Assembly (NCBI RefSeq): GCF_900187875.1
Contig: NZ_FYEX01000001.1
Coordinates: 248,001-312,000, forward strand
Direction: 5' to 3'
Origin: Polynucleobacter victoriensis
GTDB lineage: Bacteria; Pseudomonadota; Gammaproteobacteria; Burkholderiales; Burkholderiaceae
DNA: 64,000 bases
Shown here: positions 16,927 through 24,708 of the stretch, in pieces
Layout of the letters: each line of letters begins with the position of its first letter
Numbering within the stretch: position 1 is the first letter of the stretch
Made by a program: the position numbers and the translations under genes
Notes under the pieces: generated by a model
Seen by the model: the letters and a program-made list of their open reading frames with translations, nothing else
What the model was told of the DNA's origin: nothing
The model's database searches: none

Positions 16927-17142
16927 TTAACGGCGTATCAGAGTTTCTTTATAGAACCAACGACGCATCCATGTGGCAAGACCGCCGCCAATTAACATGC
17001 CAAATGCCATCGGGTTATCTAATAAAAAATACCAAATGCCTTGCCCAGACTCCAGTCCTGTTTGAATAGTTTGGGCCATCTCACCCAACTCCTCAGAATT
17101 GACTAGCTTTTCAACTAGCAATGTACAAACCTCTTGACTCAT
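16927..17142 (-). CDS. Small membrane protein, unknown
   Basis: A 71-residue protein with a charged N-terminal helix (MSQEVCTLLVEKLVNSEELGE) and one membrane helix (about 42-58, containing MLIGGGLATWM) followed by a basic tail (RRWFYKETLIRR). The ATG at 17142 has GAGGTGA overlapping the stop of the upstream small gene, which shows translational coupling. Family not recognised. Confidence 0.65.
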   Translation of the reverse strand: MSQEVCTLLVEKLVNSEELGEMAQTIQTGLESGQGIWYFLLDNPMAFGMLIGGGLATWMRRWFYKETLIRR

Positions 17143-17150
17143 GCATCACC

Positions 17151-17390
17151 TCACAACCTGCCAATCAATATCAAAGTCGCCAACTTACCCAAACCCTTGG
17201 CTGCACCAAACATGAATCTAGTCATTGGCCTAGCGCCACGTACGAGGGTTTTACCAAGAGACTGACTTGATGCTTTAGCCACTCCAACACCTACAGACCT
17301 TTTAATCAGACGCTTAGCACCAAGCTTGGGGCTTGAACGTCTACTTTTTGTTGCTGCTTTCTTACCAAACTGATTCAAAATAAATTCCAT
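17151..17390 (-). CDS. Small basic protein with C-terminal hydrophobic segment, unknown
   Basis: A 79-residue, very Lys/Arg-rich protein (KKAATKSRRSSPKLGAKRLI) with a hydrophobic end (GKLATLILIGRL). The ATG at 17390 is preferred to the upstream in-frame ATG at 17402 because GGAGGT lies 5 bases before it. It is coupled to the next small gene. Its charge could allow binding of nucleic acid or membrane; neither is shown. Confidence 0.6.
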   Translation of the reverse strand: MEFILNQFGKKAATKSRRSSPKLGAKRLIKRSVGVGVAKASSQSLGKTLVRGARPMTRFMFGAAKGLGKLATLILIGRL

Positions 17391-17498
17391 GCTGACCTCC
17401 ATAAAAAGGATTCATGATGAATGGAAATTGAACTATTGGGGGCTGATTATTGAGTCAGTTATTTCTGAGTTTGATACGGAAAAATCTGACTTTAGTAT

Positions 17499-17723
17499 CT
17501 AAGGCTGTGTGCGACCATTTTGTAATGGTTTTAATAAATCGCGCAAATTATTGTGATCAATCTCATGCATGAGTTGCAAGAGCTCACCTATTTCCCCTTT
17601 AGGAAATCCCTCCCTTGCAAACCATGCTAAGTAGTTAGCAGGCAACTCACATAAGAGCTTGCCAGCATGCTTGCCAAAAGGCATCTTCATGCTAACAAGC
17701 TTTTTTAAAGAATCAGGAGTCAT
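17499..17723 (-). CDS. DUF3820 family protein
   Basis: A 74-residue protein with MKMPFGKHAGKLLCELPANYLAWFAREGFPKGE split as MPFGKHAGK and LPANYLAWFARE, the signature of DUF3820, which is found in small quorum-regulated factors and near nuclease domains. It lies 7 bases after the stop of the pirin gene and may end that operon. Function unknown. Confidence 0.82.
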   Translation of the reverse strand: MTPDSLKKLVSMKMPFGKHAGKLLCELPANYLAWFAREGFPKGEIGELLQLMHEIDHNNLRDLLKPLQNGRTQP

Positions 17724-17730
17724 TAACTAA

Positions 17731-18432
17731 TTACTGAGTTAAATCAAAAAATATGACTTCCGCATCTTCTGGATTGGTAAGTTGCAACTCAGACTCTCCG
17801 TCCATTAATACAGCGTCACCACCGTTGATGGCATGGCCATTGACAGTGATTTTCCCACGGACCAAATGTAAATAGCCTTTTCTTTGCGGGTTTAAGTCTT
17901 GATGATAGCTATCACCTTGATCAAAAAGCCCCGCATACATCTTAGCGTCTGCATAGATGGTCACAGATCCCTGCTCGCCAGTTGGTGAAGCAACCAGGCG
18001 CAATGTTTTTTTCTTTTCTTCAGTGGGTATTTTGATTTGCTCGTAACTAGGAGCGATCTCATCAACACTTGGCTCAATCCAGATTTGCAAAAGATGTGTT
18101 TCTTGATCTTTGGCGTGATTGAACTCACTATGCATCACACCTGTTCCTGCGCTCATACGCTGAATATCCCCAGGCGGAATTCCTTTTACATTACCCATGC
18201 TGTCTTGGTGAGCTAACTCACCAGCTAAAACATAGCTAATGATTTCCATATTGCGATGCCCATGTTTACCAAAGCCATATCCAGCAGCAATGTAATCATC
18301 ATTAATAACCCGCAAGTTACCCCAACCCATGTGCTCTGGGTCGTAGTAACCTGCGAATGAAAATGAATGATGGGTTTTTAACCAACCATGATCGGCATAG
18401 CCCCGATCCTCAGATTTTCTGATTTTGAGCAT
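17731..18432 (-). CDS. Pirin family protein (YhhW-like)
   Basis: A 233-residue bicupin with LKTHHSFSFAGYYDPEHMG, the metal-binding HGHRNMEIISYVL and the SAGTGVMHSEFN motif (His and Glu ligands), as in quercetin 2,3-dioxygenase-like pirins. It probably binds Fe or Ni; the substrate is unknown. It follows the WrbA-like gene by 5 bases, and both lie downstream of the marR gene, so they may form a redox-responsive operon. Confidence 0.9.
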   Translation of the reverse strand: MLKIRKSEDRGYADHGWLKTHHSFSFAGYYDPEHMGWGNLRVINDDYIAAGYGFGKHGHRNMEIISYVLAGELAHQDSMGNVKGIPPGDIQRMSAGTGVMHSEFNHAKDQETHLLQIWIEPSVDEIAPSYEQIKIPTEEKKKTLRLVASPTGEQGSVTIYADAKMYAGLFDQGDSYHQDLNPQRKGYLHLVRGKITVNGHAINGGDAVLMDGESELQLTNPEDAEVIFFDLTQ

Positions 18433-18437
18433 AAGAT

Positions 18438-18995
18438 TTACTGAGTCTTAAACTGTGCGGCTAGTTGGGCAATGCGCTCACCATACAATCTCGCCGTTTC
18501 CAAGTCACCAGCATTAACCTCATCAACACCTGCATCTGACGGAGTTGTCATCATTGCGCCAGCAAATGACCCTACATAGTTCACATCGTCACGCTTCGCA
18601 GACTTAGAGTTGGATGGCATTAAACCAGTGCCGACCCAAATGCCAGAATGCTGCATAGCAAGTGTCATGAAATAGTGAATGGTTGAATGTTTATCACCAT
18701 TCATAGTGGCAGAATTAGTGAATCCGCCAAATACTTTGTTTTTCCATGATTGCGTAAACCATGCTTTTGAACTGGCATCAGCAAACTTTTTAAACTGCCA
18801 TGTCACACTGCCCATGTATGTTGGCGACCCAAACACAATAGCATCAGCAGATTGCAAAGTGTTCCATTGATCATCAGTCAAATGACCTTCAGCATCAATC
18901 GCTACCAATGTCCCATTAGCACCCTTAGCAATCGCTTCTGCTTGCTTGACTGTGTGGCCATAGCCACTATGAAATACAACTGCTACTTTTGTCAT
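18438..18995 (-). CDS. Flavodoxin-like NAD(P)H:quinone oxidoreductase (WrbA-like)
   Basis: A 185-residue protein with a phosphate-binding loop VVFHSGYGHTVKQAEAIAKG, FGSPTYMGSVTWQFKKF and GGFTNSATMNG, characteristic of FMN-dependent WrbA/NADPH-quinone reductases. It would reduce quinones by two electrons. It is transcribed from downstream of marR, 20 bases away, and is the most likely target of that regulator. Confidence 0.9.
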   Translation of the reverse strand: MTKVAVVFHSGYGHTVKQAEAIAKGANGTLVAIDAEGHLTDDQWNTLQSADAIVFGSPTYMGSVTWQFKKFADASSKAWFTQSWKNKVFGGFTNSATMNGDKHSTIHYFMTLAMQHSGIWVGTGLMPSNSKSAKRDDVNYVGSFAGAMMTTPSDAGVDEVNAGDLETARLYGERIAQLAAQFKTQ

Positions 18996-19015
18996 ATTGA
19001 TTTCTCCTTAATGTA

Positions 19016-19438
19016 TTACTGATTAATAAATACTGCTCTTAGTTTCTGAAGTGCGTTAGTTAGCTCGTTTAAATCCTGCTTACTTAATTGACCAAATGCT
19101 TTTTCCAAATGTTGCAAATGCTCTGGAAATACCTTTTCAAAGAGTTGCTGCCCCTTTTTAGTTAGGCCAATCATTTGACTACGGGCATCAGCCTGGTTAA
19201 CTGATCGATGAATAATCCCTTTATCGTGAAGCCTCTCAAGGACACCTGTCAGAGTGCCTTTTGTAACCAAGGTTTTATCACCCAAATCTTTACAAGTCAT
19301 GGGTGGTTGATTACCTAGCGTGGCAATCACATCAAATTGCGTCATTGTGAGCCCCATCGATTTAATGTGTGGGGCTGAGTATTGCTCAAACGACTGATAG
19401 GTCAACACCAGGTTTTTAAGAGTTGGTAAAAAATTCAT
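19016..19438 (-). CDS. MarR family transcriptional regulator
   Basis: A 140-residue winged-helix protein (GLTMTQFDVIATLGN, CKDLGDKTLVTKGTLTGVLERLHDKG, RSVNQADARSQMIGLTKKGQ), the full MarR pattern. ATG 19438 is used rather than TTG at 19453. It is followed by the WrbA-like and pirin genes on the same strand and is preceded by a 43-base dyad that it very likely binds to control its own operon in response to quinones or oxidants (inference). Confidence 0.92.
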   Translation of the reverse strand: MNFLPTLKNLVLTYQSFEQYSAPHIKSMGLTMTQFDVIATLGNQPPMTCKDLGDKTLVTKGTLTGVLERLHDKGIIHRSVNQADARSQMIGLTKKGQQLFEKVFPEHLQHLEKAFGQLSKQDLNELTNALQKLRAVFINQ

Positions 19439-19458
19439 ATATTGACTAGCCAATGATA

Positions 19459-19501
19459 TTTAGTTCACATTAGTACCATTTTAGTACTAATACGAACTAA
19501 A
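19459..19501. promoter_or_regulatory. 43-base dyad, probable MarR operator
   Basis: Outer arms TTTAGTTC/GAACTAAA and inner arms ATTAGTAC/GTACTAAT (spacer 7 bases) share one centre; the full arms differ at two positions. The motif TTAGTAC also repeats directly 11 bases apart. It lies 20 bases upstream of the marR ATG, where a repressor would block the promoter. Confidence 0.8.
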
Positions 19502-19530
19502 TGTAAAACCCCTCAGAAATCATGGGAATA

Positions 19531-19550
19531 AAAAAGCCGCGCTAGGCGGC
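19531..19550 (-). terminator. Intrinsic terminator of the DsrE-like gene
   Basis: On the minus strand GCCGC-CTAGC-GCGGC is followed by TTTTTATT, 27 bases past the stop of the DsrE-like gene. Confidence 0.75.
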
Positions 19551-19577
19551 CATATCAAACAAAGGGATCGTGATTGA

Positions 19578-20003
19578 TTAAGGCTTGATATAAGCGGCCT
19601 TATCCTTAATTTGTAAACTTGCTACCCTCGCAACACCAGATGGGGTGAATTCAGCGTCCATAATGAAAACGTCTCGTTTGATGTTTCTGTTTTTAAGCGT
19701 GATTTCACAAACCTCAAAGGTCACACCTCTAGACTTGAGAGCTGAAACTAAGGACGCATAATCAATATTAGGATTTTTCTTATCCTTGGCACCCTCCATT
19801 AAGAAATCAATACCCTCCGCATGCGTCACAACATAAATTTTTGTTTGCGGAGCAATATCCAAATGATTACGAATATTTCTTAAACCTTTAGTAGCCTGGT
19901 TTTCAGCATTATCAATGTGATAAACAACCACATCCTGCGCATTAGCTAAAGAAGCAAAACCGATCAAGCCCATAGTGGCTAACATTAATAGCACTTTCTT
20001 CAT
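19578..20003 (-). CDS. DsrE-like periplasmic protein
   Basis: A 141-residue protein with a signal peptide (cut near ANA-QD) and a DsrE-like fold pattern: VVVYHIDNAENQATKGLRNI, KIYVVTHAEGIDFLMEG and GVTFEVCEITLKNRNI with one conserved Cys. AGGAG precedes the ATG. DsrE-like proteins include sulfur carriers, but this exported subgroup has no established activity. The start is divergent from the Lon-N-like gene. Confidence 0.8.
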   Translation of the reverse strand: MKKVLLMLATMGLIGFASLANAQDVVVYHIDNAENQATKGLRNIRNHLDIAPQTKIYVVTHAEGIDFLMEGAKDKKNPNIDYASLVSALKSRGVTFEVCEITLKNRNIKRDVFIMDAEFTPSGVARVASLQIKDKAAYIKP

Positions 20004-20095
20004 TGATATCTCCTGAATTTATTCACCACTCAAGCAGTGTACATAAAAAACTGTCCATCAAAACACTAAATTTAATTCTTGAATACAATCAACAC

Positions 20096-20728
20096 ATGGT
20101 CGCTGATTTACAAACCATTCCCTTATTCCCACTGGGACAAACATTATTCCCAGGCGGCGCAATTGACCTAAAGATATTTGAGGTTCGTTACCTAGACATG
20201 ATCAAAGATTGCGTGGCTAACAAAACGTCCTTTGGCATCGTGACCTTAGATCAAGGTTCCGAGGTCAGAATACCGGGACAAGAAGATGTAATTTTCATGC
20301 CCACTGGCACCATTGCAGAAATCACCTACTTTGACTCACCACAACCTAGCCTGTTCTACATTAAGTGCAAAGGTGGGCAACGCTTCAAAGTTCATCACAG
20401 CCAACGTCAAAAGAACGGGTTATGGTTAGGTGACGTTGAATATTTGAAAAATGATCCGGAAACAATCATCGAAGCAGAACATCAAAAATTAGCTGATGAT
20501 GTAGGAAAGATCATTGCCTCACTGCAAAAAAAGGGGGTTAGAGATGATCAGATGCCTTTTGCCAGACCCTACGAACTAGATCAATGCGGTTGGGTAGCTA
20601 ATCGTTGGTGTGAAATCCTTCCTCTTACGCCAGCGCAGAAGCACCACCTGTTGGGCATTGAAAACCCTCACATCCGACTAGATTTAATTAAAGAACTAAT
20701 TGAAGAAATGACTGGGCAAAGCCAGTAA
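20096..20728 (+). CDS. Lon N-terminal (LON substrate-binding) domain protein
   Basis: A 210-residue protein beginning QTIPLFPLGQTLFPGGAIDLKIFEVRYLDM, the PUA-like Lon N-terminal domain, without ATPase or protease parts. The ORF is open from 20003, but the family starts at the Met at 20096; no good ribosome site is seen there, and a TACAAT lies only about 8 bases before, so a short-leader or leaderless message is possible. Role unknown; in other bacteria such proteins are predicted peptidase-like or substrate adaptors. Confidence 0.85.
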   Translation: MVADLQTIPLFPLGQTLFPGGAIDLKIFEVRYLDMIKDCVANKTSFGIVTLDQGSEVRIPGQEDVIFMPTGTIAEITYFDSPQPSLFYIKCKGGQRFKVHHSQRQKNGLWLGDVEYLKNDPETIIEAEHQKLADDVGKIIASLQKKGVRDDQMPFARPYELDQCGWVANRWCEILPLTPAQKHHLLGIENPHIRLDLIKELIEEMTGQSQ

Positions 20729-20794
20729 AGAAAAAGTGGCTAGCTTTATTTAGCTTATCAAAGTATTGGTTTGTTAATTTGTAACAGGCATAAA

Positions 20795-20821
20795 AAAACC
20801 CAGCTCTTAGAGCTGGGTTTT
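20795..20821. terminator. Bidirectional terminator
   Basis: AAAACCCAGCTC-TTA-GAGCTGGGTTTT, with A tract before and T tract after, sits between the convergent Lon-N-like and MFS genes and can end both. Confidence 0.9.
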
Positions 20822-20846
20822 CACTTTTTAATGACTAAGTTATTAA

Positions 20847-22514
20847 TTAGTCGTTCGCGTAGATATCCACGTCTTTTGTTTCACGTACAAACAACATACC
20901 GATTACAAAAGTCATAGCTGCGATCGCGATTGGGTACCATAAACCATAGTAGATGTTACCGTTTTGCGCAACCAAGGCGAATGAGATTGTTGGTAGCAAG
21001 CCACCGAACCAACCGTTACCGATATGGTATGGCAATGACATTGATGTGTAACGAATACGTGTTGGGAACATCTCAACTAACATCGCTGCGATAGGACCGT
21101 AAACCATCGTTACATAAATCACCAAGATTACTAACAATGCAAGAACAGCTGGTAGGTTAACTGCTGCAGGGTCAGCTTTAGCTGGGTAACCTGCTGCGTT
21201 CAACGCATCACGAACTGCTTTCTTGAATGCTGCATCTTTAGCCTTGGCTTCATCAGCAGGTAAACCTTTTGATGAGTAACCTTCGATAGTTGTTTCACCA
21301 ATCTTAACAGTAGCAACAGTACCTGCTGCAGCTGGGATTGTTGAGTAGCTAGCTGAGTTAGAAGCCATCACTTGCTTAGCGATATCGCATGAGCTTGTGA
21401 ACTTAGCTGTACCAGTTGGGTTGAATTGGAAAGTACATTCAGCTTCGTCAACTGTGATAGTTGCTGGAGCTTCTTTCATAGCCTTTTCCAAAGCTGGGTT
21501 AGCAAAGTGTGTCAATGCATTGAAGATTGAAACTGGTGTATTTGGGATGTAAGTAATGATCGCCAATAACAAACCAGCCATGATGATCATCTTTCTACCA
21601 ATCTTGTCTGACAATGAGCCAAACACGATGAAGAATGGAGTACCAATCACCAATGAAGCAGCGATCAACAAGTTAGCTGTCTTAGCATCTACTTTCAACA
21701 CTTGTGTCAAATAGAACAATGCGTAGAACTGACCTGTGTACCAAACAACAGCTTGACCAGCAACTAGACCGAAAAGAGCCAAGATAACAATCTTCAAGTT
21801 TTTCCATTGACCGAATGACTCTGTCAAAGGAGCTTTAGATAGTTTGTTCTCTTCTTTCATTTTCTTGAAAGCTGGAGATTCGTTCATTGACAAGCGGATC
21901 CATACAGAGATGGCTAACAACGCGATTGAAACAATGAACGGAACACGCCAACCCCAAACTTCAAAGTCTGGACCGGTGAATTCTCTTGTGAACAAAATCA
22001 CTAACAATGAAAGGAACAAACCTAATGTAGCTGTAGTTTGAATCCAAGCAGTGTAAGCACCACGACGACCGTGAGGAGCGTGCTCAGCAACATAAGTTGC
22101 AGCACCACCGTACTCACCACCAAGTGCCAAACCTTGCAACATACGCAAGATAATTAGGATCACTGGGGCTGCAACACCAATCGTTGCATAAGTAGGCAAA
22201 ATACCCACGATGAAAGTTGCGCCACCCATAATAAGAATAGTTACTAGGAATGTGTACTTTCTACCGATCAAGTCGCCTAAACGACCAAACACCAAAGCGC
22301 CGAATGGACGCACGATGAAACCAGCTGCGAACGCTAATAAAGCGAAAATGAAAGCAGAACCGGCATCTAGGCCAGAGAAGAACTGCTTAGCGATAATAGC
22401 TGCAAGTGATCCATACAGATAAAAGTCATACCACTCAAATACCGTGCCAAGTGATGAGGCAAAAATAACTTTGCGCTCTTCAGCTGTCATCGGTGCGGCT
22501 TTAGTTGTAGACAT
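20847..22514 (-). CDS. MFS transporter, MHS family, with a large periplasmic insertion
   Basis: A 555-residue transporter of the metabolite:H+ symporter type: FEWYDFYLYG in helix 1, GRLGDLIGRKYTF after helix 2, LRMLQGLALGGEYGGA in helix 4 and FGSLSDKIGRKMIIM after helix 8. Normal members have about 430 residues; here about 115 residues (roughly 335-450) are inserted between helices 9 and 10, on the periplasmic side, containing a Lys/Ala-rich part and two cysteines (about 360 and 376) that could form a disulfide. Substrate unknown (relatives carry dicarboxylates, shikimate or betaine). Confidence 0.9.
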   Translation of the reverse strand: MSTTKAAPMTAEERKVIFASSLGTVFEWYDFYLYGSLAAIIAKQFFSGLDAGSAFIFALLAFAAGFIVRPFGALVFGRLGDLIGRKYTFLVTILIMGGATFIVGILPTYATIGVAAPVILIILRMLQGLALGGEYGGAATYVAEHAPHGRRGAYTAWIQTTATLGLFLSLLVILFTREFTGPDFEVWGWRVPFIVSIALLAISVWIRLSMNESPAFKKMKEENKLSKAPLTESFGQWKNLKIVILALFGLVAGQAVVWYTGQFYALFYLTQVLKVDAKTANLLIAASLVIGTPFFIVFGSLSDKIGRKMIIMAGLLLAIITYIPNTPVSIFNALTHFANPALEKAMKEAPATITVDEAECTFQFNPTGTAKFTSSCDIAKQVMASNSASYSTIPAAAGTVATVKIGETTIEGYSSKGLPADEAKAKDAAFKKAVRDALNAAGYPAKADPAAVNLPAVLALLVILVIYVTMVYGPIAAMLVEMFPTRIRYTSMSLPYHIGNGWFGGLLPTISFALVAQNGNIYYGLWYPIAIAAMTFVIGMLFVRETKDVDIYAND

Positions 22515-22776
22515 AAAGGCTCCTATAAAAATTTATAAAAATAAAACTGCAGGGCGATTATGCTTTGGAAAATCCTTCATTTTTCTTACATAGTTGTTTT
22601 AATGAGGGTAATTCCTAAGGTTTAAATATGCATCATTAGGGTTACCCCTTACAAATTGATATCGATATCACTATTTATGTGCATTCCTGTATGAAAAAGC
22701 CTTTTCATTGATAAGGTTATTGCAAGCAGTTCAAGGTAGAATCAATTATTCACATATATTAATACAGTAAGACGTT

Positions 22777-22995
22777 ATGACGATTCTTTTAGGCATTATT
22801 GCCATTCTTCTACCAGTTGCAGCAGGCGTTTGGGTTTGGAAAAATTTTGATAGTATTTTTTTAAAAACAGCTCAAATTGATAGTAACGATTACCTATCTA
22901 TCTATTTAAAGAAGTTAGCGGCAGTTTTTTTAACGACCGGCTTCTTACTGTTTGTATGCTTTCAACTTGTTTTTATCTTTAGCAATCCAGCATGA
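22777..22995 (+). CDS. Small two-helix membrane protein, unknown
   Basis: A 72-residue protein with two membrane helices (about 3-22 and 47-68) separated by a polar loop (FLKTAQIDSNDYLSIYLKK). Its stop overlaps the start of the next gene (ATGA at 22992), indicating coupling. No family recognised. Confidence 0.65.
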   Translation: MTILLGIIAILLPVAAGVWVWKNFDSIFLKTAQIDSNDYLSIYLKKLAAVFLTTGFLLFVCFQLVFIFSNPA

Positions 22996-23345
22996 TTTTT
23001 ATTAAAAAAATATTACCAAACCTGCTTGTTCTCTCAAGTATTGTGATGATGTTTGTTTTCGCCCGAGCAACAGGCAATGATGATATTCAAAATATCTTCA
23101 AATTAATTGACGACCTAGCCACTAATTTAATTCTAGTTATTGTGGCTATTACAATAGGACTGTTCATCAAACAATATCTGTATGTTCTAGTAGGTCTTGT
23201 GGCTGCAATGGCGATTGTGATCTTAGTGCCAACCATCAGTGCAGCACTTAATCTAACTGGCGAATATGTTCTAGCTTGTGGTTTAGTCAGTCTTGGCTTT
23301 TCTGCTGTTTCTAACATCTACGCAAACTACAGAGAATTTAATTAA
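22992..23345 (+). CDS. Small multi-helix membrane protein, unknown
   Basis: A 117-residue protein with about four hydrophobic segments (start, 40-60, 64-85 and 90-107), separated by a short acidic loop (NDDIQNIFKLIDD). It overlaps the preceding gene by 4 bases, and the third small gene follows 39 bases later. No family recognised. Confidence 0.65.
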   Translation: MIFIKKILPNLLVLSSIVMMFVFARATGNDDIQNIFKLIDDLATNLILVIVAITIGLFIKQYLYVLVGLVAAMAIVILVPTISAALNLTGEYVLACGLVSLGFSAVSNIYANYREFN

Positions 23346-23384
23346 TTTTATTTACAACTAGTTATCAAAAAGGGAGTAGTAAAC

Positions 23385-23567
23385 ATGAGCAATCGCGCAA
23401 TCGCAATCACAGTTTTAGTTTTAATCGTAGCTACTGGCTACTTATTAGTTAAGGGTGATGGCGACATCGATATGGGTGGTGAAAAGCATGGTGCTGAAGC
23501 AACTCACGTAGAAGACAAAAAGCCAGCAGAAGCTCCAGCAGCTCCTGCACCAGAAGCTAAGAAGTAA
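23385..23567 (+). CDS. Small single-helix protein with Ala/Pro-rich tail, unknown
   Basis: A 60-residue protein with one N-terminal membrane helix (AIAITVLVLIVATGYLLV) and a hydrophilic tail of EKHGAEATH and Pro/Ala repeats (PAEAPAAPAPEAKK). AAAGGGAG precedes the ATG at good spacing and a strong terminator follows, so it is clearly expressed as a unit. It resembles an anchored periplasmic peptide; function unknown. Confidence 0.7.
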   Translation: MSNRAIAITVLVLIVATGYLLVKGDGDIDMGGEKHGAEATHVEDKKPAEAPAAPAPEAKK

Positions 23568-23587
23568 TTTTTAGTTCATCCGAAGGG

Positions 23588-23626
23588 CCCCAGTAGATAC
23601 AATACATCTACTGGGGTTTTTCTTTT
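23588..23626 (+). terminator. Strong intrinsic terminator
   Basis: A perfect 11-pair stem, CCCCAGTAGAT/ATCTACTGGGG, with a seven-base loop, followed by TTTTTCTTTTT, closes the small membrane protein operon. Confidence 0.92.
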
Positions 23627-23637
23627 TCAAGACAAAA

Positions 23638-24000
23638 ATGACACAACAAAAAGCATTGGTTCTATTTGGGCATGGCGCAAGGGATGAGCGCTGGAAGGAA
23701 CCATTTTTAAAACTACAAGAACTTATTGCGCAAGATAGCAATGTACGCGTTGAATTGTCGTTCCTAGAATTAATGAGCCCTAGCCTTCCTGAAGTAGTTG
23801 ATCAGTTAGCTATAGAAGGCTTCAAAACAATAGAAGTGATTCCGGTATTTTTTGGCCAAGGCGGCCATATTAGAAAAGATTTTCCTGCCATTTTGGATGC
23901 TTGCCGCAACAAACATCCAGAAATACAGTTAAGCGCTAAGCCTGCTGTTGGCGAGGATCTCGGAGTTCTCCAGGCGATTGCCAAATACTGCGCCAACTAG
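23638..24000 (+). CDS. Short CbiX/SirB-type sirohydrochlorin chelatase
   Basis: A 120-residue single-domain chelatase with LVLFGHGARDERWKEPF at the start (His and Arg-Asp of the family) and VIPVFFGQGGHIRKDFP (second metal His). It would insert iron (or cobalt) into sirohydrochlorin, supplying siroheme to the sulfite reductase encoded at 28-30 kb. Its last 72 bases overlap the 3' end of the convergent cobA gene, so the two siroheme genes run tail to tail. Confidence 0.88.
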   Translation: MTQQKALVLFGHGARDERWKEPFLKLQELIAQDSNVRVELSFLELMSPSLPEVVDQLAIEGFKTIEVIPVFFGQGGHIRKDFPAILDACRNKHPEIQLSAKPAVGEDLGVLQAIAKYCAN

Positions 24001-24693
24001 CAATAGTGCCGGCGCTTGACCATCAAACCAATCAGTGGCGCAACCTGCCGCCATTTCACCTAGCGTTAAGGCAAGGCTTCTCTCGCGCTTGGTGCTAATC
24101 GCTTCAATAATACGAACTGGTAATGTCGTAGGACGTCCCTGCCCTATCAATTGATGTGCAATTGAGATGGCCTCATCGCGCCCCATATAAATAACAACGG
24201 TATCAGCTGTAGGCAAAGGTAATGATGTGGAGTCGGTTGCTTTTGCTTGCGTACTGAATGCAACGCTTCTGGCCACACCACGTAATGTTAGAGACTGCTT
24301 CAAAGTAGCGGCCGCAGCTAATGCGGCTGTAATACCAGGAACAATCTCTACCTCAATGCTAGCTTCTTCTAATTCCGTAATCTCTTCATCAGCACGCCCA
24401 AAAATCATCGGGTCACCACCCTTTAAGCGCACCACTACCTGGTGTTTTTGAGCAGCATCCACCAAACGCTTATTAATAAATTTTTGTGCTGTTGAATGTT
24501 TACCGCAACGCTTTCCTACAGCAATCTTTTCAGCTTGAGGGCAATAAGCCAACATAGCCTCTTCCACTAATGCATCATGAAATACCACATCTGCTTTAGC
24601 TAACAAATCAGCACCGCGCACAGTGATTAAATCAGCTGCGCCAGGACCAGCGCCCACTAAATAGACTTTGCCTAAAGTTGATGATGGTGTCAT
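23929..24693 (-). CDS. cobA: Uroporphyrinogen-III C-methyltransferase
   Basis: A 254-residue SUMT: VYLVGAGPGAADLITVRG, VRLKGGDPMIFGRADEE and IVPGITAALAAAA are the S-adenosylmethionine and precorrin motifs. It makes precorrin-2 for siroheme, the cofactor of CysI. It is the last gene of the sulfate assimilation operon, 15 bases after cysN. The precorrin-2 dehydrogenase function must be encoded elsewhere, since no CysG N-terminal domain is fused. Confidence 0.93.
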   Translation of the reverse strand: MTPSSTLGKVYLVGAGPGAADLITVRGADLLAKADVVFHDALVEEAMLAYCPQAEKIAVGKRCGKHSTAQKFINKRLVDAAQKHQVVVRLKGGDPMIFGRADEEITELEEASIEVEIVPGITAALAAAATLKQSLTLRGVARSVAFSTQAKATDSTSLPLPTADTVVIYMGRDEAISIAHQLIGQGRPTTLPVRIIEAISTKRERSLALTLGEMAAGCATDWFDGQAPALLLVGAVFGNRLENSEILANSRLSA

Positions 24694-24708
24694 ATTGAAT
24701 GCTTATTG

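Noticed and set aside
22657..22670. Perfect palindrome TGATATCGATATCA upstream of the MFS gene
   Set aside because: Short, AT-rich and restriction-site-like; it has no recognisable regulator nearby, so it may be chance.
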